DNA of 64,000 nt from Bhargavaea cecembensis DSE10 (GTDB taxonomy: Bacteria; Bacillota; Bacilli; Bacillales_A; Planococcaceae), in assembly GCF_000348905.1 (NCBI RefSeq), contig NZ_AOFT01000003.1, forward strand, positions 62,001 to 126,000, read 5' to 3'. The position numbers and the translations under genes are program-made. Positions 16,725 through 25,326 of this stretch are shown here, piece by piece. A model generated the notes under the pieces. It was not told the DNA's origin and ran no database searches. It worked only from the letters and a program-made list of their open reading frames with translations. Position 1 is the stretch's first letter; the number at the start of each line of letters is the position of its first letter.

Positions 16725-17278
16725 TTATTGAATGCCGCACACGCGATGCGGGCGCCCGATTTTCCTGCAGGGTCCGTCTTGTAGTCATCCGGCCCTTCAT
16801 GGACGACGACTGCGCTGCCGTCTTCATCCAGCAAATAGCCAGGGTGGCCTTCCCTAAGGGAGATGTACTGGGAAACTGTCTCGAGGTCGACATTGCCATC
16901 CGCATCGACTTCGATGTTCGGCAGATCGCCGGCGTGGAAGCCTTTCGGGTTCTCAAAACCATGCTCCTTCTTTTCCGGATTCAAGTGGGCGCCGCTGGAC
17001 TCGAAATCAGGCGGCGTGCACTCACCCTTTTCGTGGACATGGATCGCCTTGGTTCCGGGTTCGAGCCCCTCCGCGGTAATGCGGATGCCGGTCCCCTGCT
17101 TGTCACCCGTGAGGAGGATCGTTCCGACCGTCTCCCCTTCGGCATTAATCAGGTCCGATTCAATGGCGCTGGTCACCCCCTCGCTCATCACCGGAATCTT
17201 CTCTTCCTTCCCCATCTGCATCCCGCATCCGGAAAGGACCACAGCTGCTGCAGCCGCTCCGTATATCCATTTCTTCAT
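16718..17278 (-). CDS. sodC: Cu/Zn superoxide dismutase lipoprotein (YojM-like)
   Basis: A 186-residue exported lipoprotein with lipobox LSGC at about residues 16-19. All classical ligands can be placed: HVH for copper, GAH as bridge, EHG, FHAGD for zinc, and VVVHEGPDDY for the last copper histidine, plus the guiding Arg in GARIAC and two cysteines for the disulfide. It should dismutate superoxide outside the membrane. The ATG at 17278 is 9 bases from GGAGG; 17287 is an alternative. The 20-bp array starts 111 bases upstream of the start. Confidence 0.93.
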   Translation of the reverse strand: MKKWIYGAAAAAVVLSGCGMQMGKEEKIPVMSEGVTSAIESDLINAEGETVGTILLTGDKQGTGIRITAEGLEPGTKAIHVHEKGECTPPDFESSGAHLNPEKKEHGFENPKGFHAGDLPNIEVDADGNVDLETVSQYISLREGHPGYLLDEDGSAVVVHEGPDDYKTDPAGKSGARIACAAFNKK

Positions 17279-17388
17279 TTCAATCATCCTCCTTCCTTTG
17301 GAGGATGGTCAAGGCGCGGAAAAGGTATTCATCGGTTGGGCACTGCGGCGACCGCGGCAGTCGAATTCCGGGGCATGGGGTGGAAGTT

Positions 17389-17668
17389 GGAGTATGGCGG
17401 CGCCATTTGGAGTATGGCGGCGTCATTCGGAGTATGGGACGCACGTTTGGAGTATGGCGGCGCCATTTGGAGTATGGGACACACTTTGGGAGTATGGCGG
17501 CACCATTTGGAGTATGAGTTGCACGTTTGGAGTATGGCAGCGCCATTCGGAGTATGGGGCGCACGTTTGGAGTATGGCGGCACCATTCGGAGTATGGGGC
17601 GCACGTTTGGAGTATCGCGGCACCATTCGGAGTATGGGACGCACGCTTGGAGTATGGCGGCGCCCTAT
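17389..17668 (+). repeat. Minisatellite of fourteen 20-bp units (array A2)
   Basis: Fourteen consecutive 20-base units each begin GGAGTATG (two with single changes). Two unit types occur: A continues GCGGCGCCATTT, B continues GGACGCACGTTT. After an initial A-A the order alternates B-A strictly, giving a 40-bp higher-order repeat. It lies between sodC and the swrC terminator and is free of stop codons in most frames on both strands, which explains the many long but unreal open frames here. Confidence 0.95.
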
Positions 17669-17728
17669 GTGGTAAATCCGCACCCCATGTGGCAACTCCA
17701 CGACCCATGCGGCAACTCCACGCCCCAA
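17667..17728 (+). repeat. Second phased array abutting A2, word ATGTGG, 20-bp pitch
   Basis: ATGTGG at 17667 and 17687 and ATGCGG at 17707 recur every 20 bases, followed by CAACTCCACG-like text. The word differs from A2 but the pitch and phase continue without a break. Confidence 0.75.
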
Positions 17729-17735
17729 AATCAAA

Positions 17736-17768
17736 AAGCACCCGCCCCAAAAAGGGACAGGTGCTTCC
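17736..17768 (-). terminator. Terminator of the RND exporter gene
   Basis: On the minus strand AAGCACCTGTCCC and GGGGCGGGTGCTT flank TTTTT and are followed by TTTTGATTTT. Confidence 0.8.
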
Positions 17769-17774
17769 AAAAGC

Positions 17775-20700
17775 TTATTCCGGTTCAACCATTGGCTTTT
17801 TGCGGAATTTCGCGAGGACTTCGTATACAATCGGCACGATGAGCAGCGTCAGCAGGGTGGAGCTGACGAGGCCGCCGATGACGGTGATGCCGAGTCCTTT
17901 GGAGATCATGCCGCCGCCCTCTGCTCCGATGGCGAGCGGGATCAGGGCGAAGACGGTTGCGAGCGCGGTCATCAGGATCGGGCGGAGACGGGTGGCGCCG
18001 GCTTCAAGCAGTGCCTGGCGCGTTGTTTCGCCTTCGTTTTCCTTGTGGATGACGCGGTCGATGAGAACGATTGCGTTGGTGACGACGATTCCGATCAGCA
18101 TGAGCGCGCCGATCATGACGGACACCGAGATCGGTTCATCCGCGATCCACAGCGCCACGAAGCTTCCGATGAGCGCGAATGGCAGCGAGAACAGGATCGC
18201 GAATGGTGCCAGTGCGCCGCCAAATGTCACGACGAGGACAAAGTAGACGATCGCGATCGCCGCGAGCATGGCGAGGCCAAGCTGCGAGAACGACTCATTG
18301 ATCTGTTCGGTGATGCCGCCGAATTCGACCGTAGCACCTGCCGGAAGATCCAATCCGTCCACTTCTTCCTGAACCTCGCGGGAGATCGCCGTGGAGTCCT
18401 TGCCGGTCACTTCCGCGGAGACGGTCGTGTACAGCTTGCCGTTCCGGCGGGTCACCGTCGTCGGTGCTTCGCCTTCCTCGACTTCGGCGATTTCGCCGAG
18501 CTGGACCGTACCGCCGAGCGCGGTCGGAATTTCGGTCGATTCAAGCGCATCGAACGTGCCGAATTCCTTTTCTTCAACGGCAACAAAGACATCGAGCGTG
18601 TCCCCCTCATGTTTCACGGAGGTGAGGGCCGCTCCCTGATTGCCTTCGTTCAGCGCCATGCCGATCTGTGCAGTGGTCAGGCCGAGTTCGGCAAGGCGCT
18701 GCTGGTCGGTGACGAAGGTGTACTGGTCGTACGCTTCCGTCAGGTCGCTTTCAACCGCTTCCAGGCCGTCCGTGTTGTTCAGGATTTTCTCAACCTGATC
18801 GGATGAGGCTTTCAGGTCGTCTTCGTTGTCCGCGTAGACGAACAGTTCGAAGCCGCCGCTCATGGACGTGAAATCCATCGAGCCCCATTCGCCTTTTCCG
18901 GATTCTTTATTTAGTGACTCCACGAGCTTTTTCGGCTCTTCCGAGAAGTTCTCGAAGTCGGAATCATACTCGATGAAGAACAGGGCAGAGTTGGCGCCGC
19001 CGCCCATCATCATGCCCATTCCGCCGGCTTCCTCGATGGAGAACTGGTAGGACGTGACGCCCTTCCGCTCTTCCAGGAGCTCTTCGGCGCGGGAGACGAT
19101 TTCAAGCGTTTCTTCCTTCGGCTGGCCGGCCTCCGGATTGTAGGTCGCCATGACCACTTTCTGTTCTTCTTCAGGAATGAACGTGACACCGATCAGCGGA
19201 ACGAGCAGGAAGCTCGCCGCCAGGAGCAGGACCGAGATTCCGGCCGTGATCCATTTATGATTGAGCGCCCATTCCAGGACACCCGCATACCACTGCGCGA
19301 GGCGTCCGGGCTTCTCGGTCTTGCGGGCGACGCCGGTCTTGCTGCCGTAAAGCTGCTTTTTGAACAGCGAGTGTGACAGCATCGGCACGACGGTGATCGC
19401 GACGAGAAGGGATGCAAGCAGCGCGAACACGACTGCCAGTGCGAACGGCAGGAACAGCTCGCCGACCTGGCCGGAGACGAGTGCGAGCGGCAGGAAGACT
19501 GCGATGGTTACGATCGTCGAGGACGCGATCGGGACAAACATTTCCTTCGTCGCCTCAAGGATCAGTTTCTTGCCTTTCAGCGGTTCATCCGGCAGGTGCA
19601 TCCTGCGGTAGATGTTTTCGACGACGACAATCGAGTCGTCGATGACCCGCCCGATCGCGACGGTGAGCGCGCCGAGCGTCATGATGTTGAGCGTGATGTC
19701 CATCGAATTCAGGACAAGCAGCGCAATGAGAAGCGACAGCGGGATCGAAATGACCGCGATGAATGTAGTCTTGATGCTTCTCAGGAACAGCAGGATGATG
19801 ATGATTGCAAACAGCGCACCGAACAATGCCTTCGACAGCATCGTTTCGACCGACTGTTCAATCGGCTCACCCTGGTCAAACGTGATGGCGATGTCGACAC
19901 CATAATCTTCTTCAAGCTTTTTCGCTTCATCTTTGACTCCGTTGACGACATCGACCGTGTTGGCATCCGGGCTCTTGACGATTTGGACGCCGATCGAATC
20001 CTCCCCGTTCGTACGGGAGATCGACTCGGATTCGTTGATGACCTCAATTGTTGCCACATCCGAAAGTGCGACCGTCGGCAGGCCGGTCATGGCCGCCGGC
20101 GGCATGGCGCCTGCTCCCGGAGCGGCCTGGCCCGCATCGGCACCCTGTCCGGCCTGGGCAGCGCCGGCACCTGGCTGGCCGGCACCCTGCGAAGGCACTG
20201 CCGGAATCTGCAGGTTCTCGAGTGCTTCGAGGGAAGCAATCGATCCGTCGATGACGACGTTCTTCATGGAACCGTCAAGCTGGTTCAGCCCGAGCGGGAA
20301 GGCAATGTTGGAACCTTGGATGATGCCCGTGACCGTTTCGCGGTCAAGGCCCGCAGCGGCAAGCGCCTCGTCGTCAAAGTCGAGCTGGACTTCTTTCGAC
20401 TTTTGCCCGCTTGCCTGGACGTTCCCGACCCCTTCGACTTCTTCCATCGCCGGGACGATGTCCTTGACGGCGATTTCCGTCAGTTCATCGAGGTCCTGGC
20501 CGTTGCCCGTGATGCTGAGGGCGACGACCGGGAAGGCATTGATGCTGATCCGGGAGATGGCCGGATCCTGTGCGTCATCCGGAAGCGAAACGTTTTTTAG
20601 GACGCCCTCCACTTCCGTGACCGCCCGGTCCATATCCTTCTCGAAGTCAAATTCGAGCTGGATGGATGAGATGTTTTCCATCGAGGACGAGAGAATCGAC

Positions 20701-20936
20701 TTCACGCCCTCGACGTTCCTTAAACTCTGCTCAACCGGGACGGTGACCGAATCGGCGACCTCATCCGGGGATGCACCCGGATAAACGGTCATGACCGATA
20801 CGACCGGTACCGTGATGTCCGGCATCGACTCCTGCTTCATGGTGGCAGCGGAATAGATCCCCGCCGCAATGGCCATGATCGTCAGAAGCCAGATGGCGAA
20901 CTTATTGTTGATGGAAAAGTTGATGATCTTTTTCAA
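17775..20936 (-). CDS. swrC: RND-family multidrug/surfactin exporter (SwrC/YerP-like)
   Basis: A 1053-residue proton-driven RND pump with 12 membrane helices in two halves and large periplasmic-type loops. It has the KQESMPDITVPVVSV opening, the GRVIDDSIVVVENIYRR segment with the paired charged residues of helix 4, and GIVVTNAIVLIDRVIHKENE in the second half. An insert rich in Gly, Ala, Gln and Pro (about residues 250-290) is unusual for the family and looks like a flexible loop. The start is read as TTG at 20936, 9 bases after GGAGG. It is divergent from a TetR regulator with two operators, as in B. subtilis yerO-yerP. Confidence 0.93.
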   Translation of the reverse strand: MKKIINFSINNKFAIWLLTIMAIAAGIYSAATMKQESMPDITVPVVSVMTVYPGASPDEVADSVTVPVEQSLRNVEGVKSILSSSMENISSIQLEFDFEKDMDRAVTEVEGVLKNVSLPDDAQDPAISRISINAFPVVALSITGNGQDLDELTEIAVKDIVPAMEEVEGVGNVQASGQKSKEVQLDFDDEALAAAGLDRETVTGIIQGSNIAFPLGLNQLDGSMKNVVIDGSIASLEALENLQIPAVPSQGAGQPGAGAAQAGQGADAGQAAPGAGAMPPAAMTGLPTVALSDVATIEVINESESISRTNGEDSIGVQIVKSPDANTVDVVNGVKDEAKKLEEDYGVDIAITFDQGEPIEQSVETMLSKALFGALFAIIIILLFLRSIKTTFIAVISIPLSLLIALLVLNSMDITLNIMTLGALTVAIGRVIDDSIVVVENIYRRMHLPDEPLKGKKLILEATKEMFVPIASSTIVTIAVFLPLALVSGQVGELFLPFALAVVFALLASLLVAITVVPMLSHSLFKKQLYGSKTGVARKTEKPGRLAQWYAGVLEWALNHKWITAGISVLLLAASFLLVPLIGVTFIPEEEQKVVMATYNPEAGQPKEETLEIVSRAEELLEERKGVTSYQFSIEEAGGMGMMMGGGANSALFFIEYDSDFENFSEEPKKLVESLNKESGKGEWGSMDFTSMSGGFELFVYADNEDDLKASSDQVEKILNNTDGLEAVESDLTEAYDQYTFVTDQQRLAELGLTTAQIGMALNEGNQGAALTSVKHEGDTLDVFVAVEEKEFGTFDALESTEIPTALGGTVQLGEIAEVEEGEAPTTVTRRNGKLYTTVSAEVTGKDSTAISREVQEEVDGLDLPAGATVEFGGITEQINESFSQLGLAMLAAIAIVYFVLVVTFGGALAPFAILFSLPFALIGSFVALWIADEPISVSVMIGALMLIGIVVTNAIVLIDRVIHKENEGETTRQALLEAGATRLRPILMTALATVFALIPLAIGAEGGGMISKGLGITVIGGLVSSTLLTLLIVPIVYEVLAKFRKKPMVEPE

Positions 20937-20959
20937 GCCTGCTTTCCTCCGTTCCTGTG

Positions 20960-20973
20960 ACTGACCGGTCAGT
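20960..20973. promoter_or_regulatory. TetR-type operator 1
   Basis: ACTGACCGGTCAGT is a perfect 14-base palindrome just upstream of the swrC ribosome site. Its TGACCGGTCA core matches operators of YerO/FadR-type TetR repressors. Confidence 0.8.
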
Positions 20974-21069
20974 TTACCTCTATTAGGATAAAGGAAACAC
21001 CAGCCGGATACAATCATATGAGCCAGTTGTCACACTTTATCCATTTTTATTCTGCTATACTGGAGTCAC

Positions 21070-21083
21070 TGACCGTCCGGTCA
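21070..21083. promoter_or_regulatory. TetR-type operator 2
   Basis: TGACCG-TC-CGGTCA is a palindrome sharing the arms of operator 1. It overlaps the leader of the TetR gene itself, 17 bases before its ATG, so autoregulation is likely. Confidence 0.8.
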
Positions 21084-21099
21084 AAGGAGGACCAAGCCC

Positions 21100-21987
21100 A
21101 TGAACGAAACCAAGAAGCGCATCATCGAGGCGGCAATCGCCCTTTTCACGGAAAAGGGGTTCCACGGCACCTCGATCCAGGAGATTGCCGCCCATGCCGG
21201 AATTTCAAAAGGCGCCTTCTATCTACACTTCAAATCAAAGGATGCTCTCCAAGTGGAGATCTTCAGGTATTACACCTCACTGATCCAGGAGGAAATGGAG
21301 AATGCCGTCGACCCCGCGCAGTCCGCCAAGGAGAACTTCCTGCGCCAGACCGAGGTCCAGATCTCCCAGATTCAGCGTCACACCGACTTTATCGCGATGG
21401 TTGTCCGTGACCAGGCCTACAGCCTGAATCCGGAACTGATCCGCTTTATCGAAGAACTCCGGGTGTCACAGGCCGAATGGTACCGGGAACAGCTTATCGC
21501 GATGTACGGCCAGGCGATCCGCCCATTTATCCACGACATCTCCGTCATCACGGAAGGCATCAAAAACAACTATATGCAGCAGTTCATCTCGAATCCCCAG
21601 GCCCTTTATCCGGAGGCGCTGGCGGAACTCATCGTCCGGATGACCGGCCAGGCGGCAGAGGAGTTTCTTGCCGGAACCTACCGGCCGCTTCTTGACGACG
21701 AGACGGTGCGGACACTGTTCTCCTTTTTCCCGGAAGGCGAGGAGGAGACGGATGCGGCAGGCGTCATTGATGTGATGCGCACCATCCTGTCCGGCCTGGC
21801 GCTTCCCCGCGCGACCGCCCAGTACCTGTCATCGAGCCTCGACTTTCTGGGGACACAGGCCGATGCAGGACCAAGTGCCGATGTCACCGCAATACGGGGC
21901 GTCCTCGCCGTTTTCCGTCCCTATCCGGAATTCGGGGACTGCCTACGCCGCCTGGAGGAGAAGTTCGGGACGGATCCGCATCTTTGA
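21100..21987 (+). CDS. TetR/AcrR-family repressor (YerO-like)
   Basis: A 295-residue regulator. The N-terminal helix-turn-helix is GTSIQEIAAHAGISKGAFYLHF (quoted in part: IAAHAGISKGAFYLHF), followed by a long ligand-binding domain. It is divergent from swrC and flanked by two matching palindromes, so it very probably represses both. Length is greater than the usual ~200 residues, as in YerO. AAAGGAGG lies 10 bases before the ATG at 21100. A strong terminator at 22019 follows. Confidence 0.92.
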   Translation: MNETKKRIIEAAIALFTEKGFHGTSIQEIAAHAGISKGAFYLHFKSKDALQVEIFRYYTSLIQEEMENAVDPAQSAKENFLRQTEVQISQIQRHTDFIAMVVRDQAYSLNPELIRFIEELRVSQAEWYREQLIAMYGQAIRPFIHDISVITEGIKNNYMQQFISNPQALYPEALAELIVRMTGQAAEEFLAGTYRPLLDDETVRTLFSFFPEGEEETDAAGVIDVMRTILSGLALPRATAQYLSSSLDFLGTQADAGPSADVTAIRGVLAVFRPYPEFGDCLRRLEEKFGTDPHL

Positions 21988-22018
21988 CGGATCCCGGCGA
22001 TGTGACCCATCCAATATA

Positions 22019-22055
22019 AAGCACCTGCCCATTTCCGGGCAGGTGCTTCTTTGTT
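22019..22055. terminator. Terminator between the TetR gene and purC
   Basis: AAGCACCTGCCC and GGGCAGGTGCTT form a perfect 12-bp stem around ATTTCC, followed by TCTTTGTTGTTT. It can serve both convergent genes. Confidence 0.9.
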
Positions 22056-22060
22056 GTTTC

Positions 22061-22744
22061 TCACCCGAACAGCAGCTGTTCGAGCTTCAGAGGTTCGATA
22101 TATTCTCCGTCTTTGTAGACACGCATGTTGCCGCCGGAGATCTCATCGATCAGGAGGACCTCGCCGGTTTCTGCGTCGCGGCCGAATTCAAGCTTGATGT
22201 CATACAGCTCCAGGCCGCGTGCAGCGAGTTCGTCCTTCACGACTCCGGAGATCTGTTTGGTCAGTTCTTTAAGTGTGTCATACTCTCCGGCGTCCAGGAT
22301 GCCGAGCCCAACAAGGGCATCTTTGCTGATCGGCGGGTCCTGGCGCTCGTCGTCCTTGATCGTCACTTCGACGAATGCGTCAAGCGGCTGTCCTTCTTCC
22401 GCATAGGCTCCGTAGCGGCGCAGGAAGCTTCCGACTGCGCGATAGCGGCAGATGACTTCCAGTCCCTTGCCGAACACGTCCGCCTTCCGGACGTTCATCG
22501 TCTGGCGGTCAACATCCGCTCCGATAAAGTGTGTCGGAATGCCGGCCTCTGCCAGCTTCCCGAAAAAGTATTCCGTCATGCGGAGGCCGGCGCGCCCGGC
22601 ACCCTCTATTGTCAGGCCGACCGTGTTGGCGCCGGGGTCGAATACACCATCCTCCCCGGTCACGTCATCCTTGAACTTCAGCTGGATCGTCCCGTCCTCC
22701 AGCTCGTAGACATCCTTTGTCTTGCCTTCGTAAATCCGCTTCAC
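22061..22744 (-). CDS. purC: SAICAR synthetase (phosphoribosylaminoimidazole-succinocarboxamide synthase)
   Basis: A 227-residue PurC that joins CAIR and aspartate using ATP in purine synthesis. It has KRIYEGKTKDVYE for ATP binding, DIKLEFGRD and LIDEISGGNMRVY near the active site; the usual family reads DEISPDxxR, so this copy is divergent there. The start is GTG at 22744, 5 bases after AAAGAGGTGG. It stands alone outside a pur operon, which suggests a second copy. A TATAAT -10 lies at 22776-22781 (minus), with a PurBox-like CGAAC sequence beside it. Confidence 0.88.
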   Translation of the reverse strand: MKRIYEGKTKDVYELEDGTIQLKFKDDVTGEDGVFDPGANTVGLTIEGAGRAGLRMTEYFFGKLAEAGIPTHFIGADVDRQTMNVRKADVFGKGLEVICRYRAVGSFLRRYGAYAEEGQPLDAFVEVTIKDDERQDPPISKDALVGLGILDAGEYDTLKELTKQISGVVKDELAARGLELYDIKLEFGRDAETGEVLLIDEISGGNMRVYKDGEYIEPLKLEQLLFG

Positions 22745-22830
22745 ACAGTCCACCTCTTTCGGCTGATCTGACACAATTATAACCGAAAGACGAACATTAA
22801 TAAATGCTTACAAAGACATTTTACGTCTTT

Positions 22831-23871
22831 TCACTCTGCTGCCGTCTCTCCGGTCACCCGGTTCCGGCCCGTCCGCTTGGAATGGTACATCCGTTCATCA
22901 GCCCGGTTCAACAGTCGCTCCGGCGTGTCCCCCGGCAGCTCACCCGCAACACCGAAGCTTGCGGTCACGTTGCCGGCTTTCCCAAAATCATGGGAGCCGA
23001 TCGCTTCCCGGAGGCGCTCCGCAAGTTCCATTGCACCCGGAATCTCCTCGTTCGTGATGATGATGAATTCCTCGCCGCCCCACCGGCCGAACAGATCGCC
23101 TGGCCCAAGTTCCGAACGGACGAGGTCGGCCATTTGCCGCAGCACATCGTCTCCGGTTTTATGGCCGTGCTCATCATTCACACGCTTGAAGTGGTCCATG
23201 TCAAAAAGGATGATCGAGAAATCGGTACCTTCCCGGTCCGCCTTTTCCACCTTTTCCGCCAGCCATTCGTCGATCCGGTATCGGTTCGCCGCCCCGGTGA
23301 GGGCATCGATATAGGCAAAGCGGGCAATCGCCCGCTGCTCAGCCCGCCTCCTGTAGAGGATATGTAAAAAATACGCCAGGAACGTGTAGACAAACAGGCT
23401 GACATACAGCGTGATCAGCGAATGAACCTGGCTGCTGGCAAGGCTGCCCCACACCGGGATGGCCGGCGCGATCATGAGGAGAAGGAGCGTAAAGCAGGCC
23501 ATGACCGCCTGCTTCCGCTCGAGAATGAGAAAACTCAGGACAACGATAAACGGAACGTAAAGGATGAAATTCCCGAGCTGCAGCTGGCCCTGTTCCAGCA
23601 TATGGACAAACAGCGAGCTTAGAATCGCAGCTAGCAGATAAACCAGCGAGACTCCGAGAATCAGGATTTCCGCCACAATAAGCGGCCATCGGGTCCAGAG
23701 AAGCCCCCAGCAGCCGATGATCGCAATCAGCAGGACAAACTTGATCAGCTGAACCAGACGGATATCCTCCGTAATCAGAAGATTCAGCGCGAGGGATGCA
23801 GCGATGATCGGCAGGACAAACAGGTAGACGCGCCGCTTCTGCTCCTCGAACTGCTTTTGGTCACTGCCCAT
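22831..23871 (-). CDS. Membrane-bound diguanylate cyclase (GGDEF), copy 1
   Basis: About 346 residues. Six N-terminal membrane helices (residues ~15-185) are followed by a cytoplasmic GGDEF domain starting near DALTGAANR, with active-site GGEEF in GRWGGEEFIII. It makes cyclic di-GMP from GTP. The RxxD inhibitory site is absent: the position reads GPGD. ATGs at 23874 and 23871 both follow AGGAGG; 23871 has the better spacing. It is a tandem paralogue of the next gene, 39 bases away. Confidence 0.9.
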   Translation of the reverse strand: MGSDQKQFEEQKRRVYLFVLPIIAASLALNLLITEDIRLVQLIKFVLLIAIIGCWGLLWTRWPLIVAEILILGVSLVYLLAAILSSLFVHMLEQGQLQLGNFILYVPFIVVLSFLILERKQAVMACFTLLLLMIAPAIPVWGSLASSQVHSLITLYVSLFVYTFLAYFLHILYRRRAEQRAIARFAYIDALTGAANRYRIDEWLAEKVEKADREGTDFSIILFDMDHFKRVNDEHGHKTGDDVLRQMADLVRSELGPGDLFGRWGGEEFIIITNEEIPGAMELAERLREAIGSHDFGKAGNVTASFGVAGELPGDTPERLLNRADERMYHSKRTGRNRVTGETAAE

Positions 23872-23909
23872 CATGCTCCCTCCTTCCAAGTCGGGTTCCG
23901 CCTGTCTGT

Positions 23910-24959
23910 TCAGTCGTCCCCGCTCACCATCGTCCGTCCGGTCACCCGGTTTCGGCCGGCCTGCTTGGATTGATACATGCGCTCGTCCGCCCGGAGAACG
24001 ACCGATTCCGCGGTATCGCCCGGCCGGTTGACGGACAGTCCGAAACTGGCGGTCACCCTGCCCGCAATCCCGAAGTCGTGTTCCCCCACCGCCTTGCGCA
24101 GCCGCTCCGCAAGCAGGAAGGACTCCTGCTCGCCCGTGTCGGTGAGGATAATGAACTCCTCCCCGCCCCAACGGCCAAACAGGTCGCCGTGGTCCAGTTC
24201 CCCCTGGACCACTTTCGCCAACTGCCGCAGAACATCATCACCCGTTTTGTGCCCATAGACGTCATTAATGTCCTTGAAATGATCAAGGTCGAAAAAGAGA
24301 ACCGAAAAGAGTTGCCCGGTCTGCTCCCCCAGCTCGACCTTTTTCCTCAGCCAGTTGTCGATCCGGTGCCGGTTCGCAATCCCCGTAAGCGCGTCCATGT
24401 AGGCAAAGCGCAGCATGGCGTTTTGTTCGGCGCGCCTTCTGTACAGCTGGTGAAGGAAATAAGCAAGACCCGTATAGACCGCAATCCCCGTGTAAAACAG
24501 GATCAGTGACTCGACCTGCTCCGAATGAAGGTGCGGGAAGGCCGGCACAGACGGGATCAGCAGAACAACGAAAAGGGCCAAATTTGCGAGCAGGGCAGGA
24601 AGCCGGTCAAACAGCAGGAACATCAGCAGGGCGATCAGCGGCATCCAGATGATAAAGTCACCTAGCGAGGAATCCCCGTATTCCAGCATCTGCGTGTAGA
24701 TTCCCTGAATCACCATCGTAAGCAGGTAGGCGCCGGCAAGGGCAAGCAGGAACCATTCAATGACACGCAACGAAAGTTTCGTCGACAGGAGGAGCCAGGC
24801 GAACAGCATGCCGACCAGCAAAATCAGGTTGATCATCAGGAGCAGCCCCTCATTCTCTGAAAGAAACAGACTTAATCCGAGCAAGCCCACCAGTACAGGC
24901 AGGACGATTTTATAAACGCGCCGCTTCATATCCGAAAACCGCTGCTGCTCAGTATCCAT
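23910..24959 (-). CDS. Membrane-bound diguanylate cyclase (GGDEF), copy 2
   Basis: About 349 residues with the same layout as its neighbour: six membrane helices and a GGDEF domain (DALTGIANR, active site GGEEF in GRWGGEEFIIL). The inhibitory RxxD position reads DHGD, so product inhibition through that site is unlikely. The two copies clearly arose by tandem duplication. The ATG at 24959 is favoured over 24965 by spacing from GGAGGAGGG. The 21-bp array A3 lies 97 bases upstream of the start, in its likely promoter region. Confidence 0.9.
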   Translation of the reverse strand: MDTEQQRFSDMKRRVYKIVLPVLVGLLGLSLFLSENEGLLLMINLILLVGMLFAWLLLSTKLSLRVIEWFLLALAGAYLLTMVIQGIYTQMLEYGDSSLGDFIIWMPLIALLMFLLFDRLPALLANLALFVVLLIPSVPAFPHLHSEQVESLILFYTGIAVYTGLAYFLHQLYRRRAEQNAMLRFAYMDALTGIANRHRIDNWLRKKVELGEQTGQLFSVLFFDLDHFKDINDVYGHKTGDDVLRQLAKVVQGELDHGDLFGRWGGEEFIILTDTGEQESFLLAERLRKAVGEHDFGIAGRVTASFGLSVNRPGDTAESVVLRADERMYQSKQAGRNRVTGRTMVSGDD

Positions 24960-25055
24960 CCGCATCCCTCCTCCTGCAGGTTACTTTCCGTATTCCCCTT
25001 CATCCCGAAGAAAACGCGCTTCGGCGGAAATATCTTCAGGGGAGGGGATGGGCGA

Positions 25056-25127
25056 ATGACGAAACCGGGGAGCCGTATGACGAAATTGGCGGAGTGAATG
25101 ATGAGATTGAGGGCAGGGATGACGAAA
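25056..25127 (+). repeat. Phased word array, 21-bp pitch, word ATGACGAAA (array A3)
   Basis: ATGACGAAA at 25056, 25077 and 25119, and the variant ATGATGAGA at 25098, recur at exactly 21 bases. The same word, in both orientations, builds array A5 at 49.3 kb. Confidence 0.82.
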
Positions 25128-25142
25128 TAGAGCCACGCAAAG

Positions 25143-25179
25143 AAATGGACGCAAGGCCTGTTGGTCCTTGCGTCCATTT
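25143..25179 (-). terminator. Hairpin, probable terminator of the helicase gene
   Basis: AAATGGACGCAAGG and CCTTGCGTCCATTT form a perfect 14-bp stem around nine bases. On the minus strand CTTTGCG follows, a weak T tract. It lies 150 bases after the helicase stop. Confidence 0.55.
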
Positions 25180-25324
25180 GTGGAGAAGTCCTCTGTTCTC
25201 TCCGAAACAGCCTGTGGATAAGCGGGTTATCCCCGGATCCCCGTGCAAAAGTCGGACTTTTCTGTGGAGGACGGGGATAAGCCCGATGATTTGTGTGCCC
25301 AGACCTCCGCTTAACGGTGGATAA
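25179..25324 (+). repeat. Dispersed ~150-bp element with DnaA-box-like words, copy 1
   Basis: TGTGGA words at 25179, 25213 and 25263 and GGTGGATAA at 25316 are spaced 34, 50 and 53 bases. TGTGGATAA at 25213 is a perfect DnaA box (complement TTATCCACA). GGGTTATCCCCGG follows it. The same words occur with spacings 34, 50 and 54 at 33861-34007. Copy 1 ends three bases from the helicase stop codon. Confidence 0.75.
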
Positions 25325-25326
25325 CT

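Noticed and set aside
17389-17668. CRISPR array
   Set aside because: Units are contiguous, with no spacers of constant length between fixed repeats, and no cas genes are present. The other phased arrays have words too short for CRISPR repeats.
17280-17830. Several minus- and plus-strand frames with HTPNGAAIL- or EYGG-type peptide repeats
   Set aside because: They are translations of the 20-bp minisatellite in different frames. No start signal or conserved domain supports any of them.
16454-17842. Long plus-strand open frame of 462 codons across sodC and array A2
   Set aside because: It is antisense to sodC, has no ribosome site, and stays open mainly because the 20-bp units lack stop codons.
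25179-25324. A replication origin
   Set aside because: There is no dnaA or dnaN gene and no AT-rich unwinding region. Only one perfect DnaA box is present.
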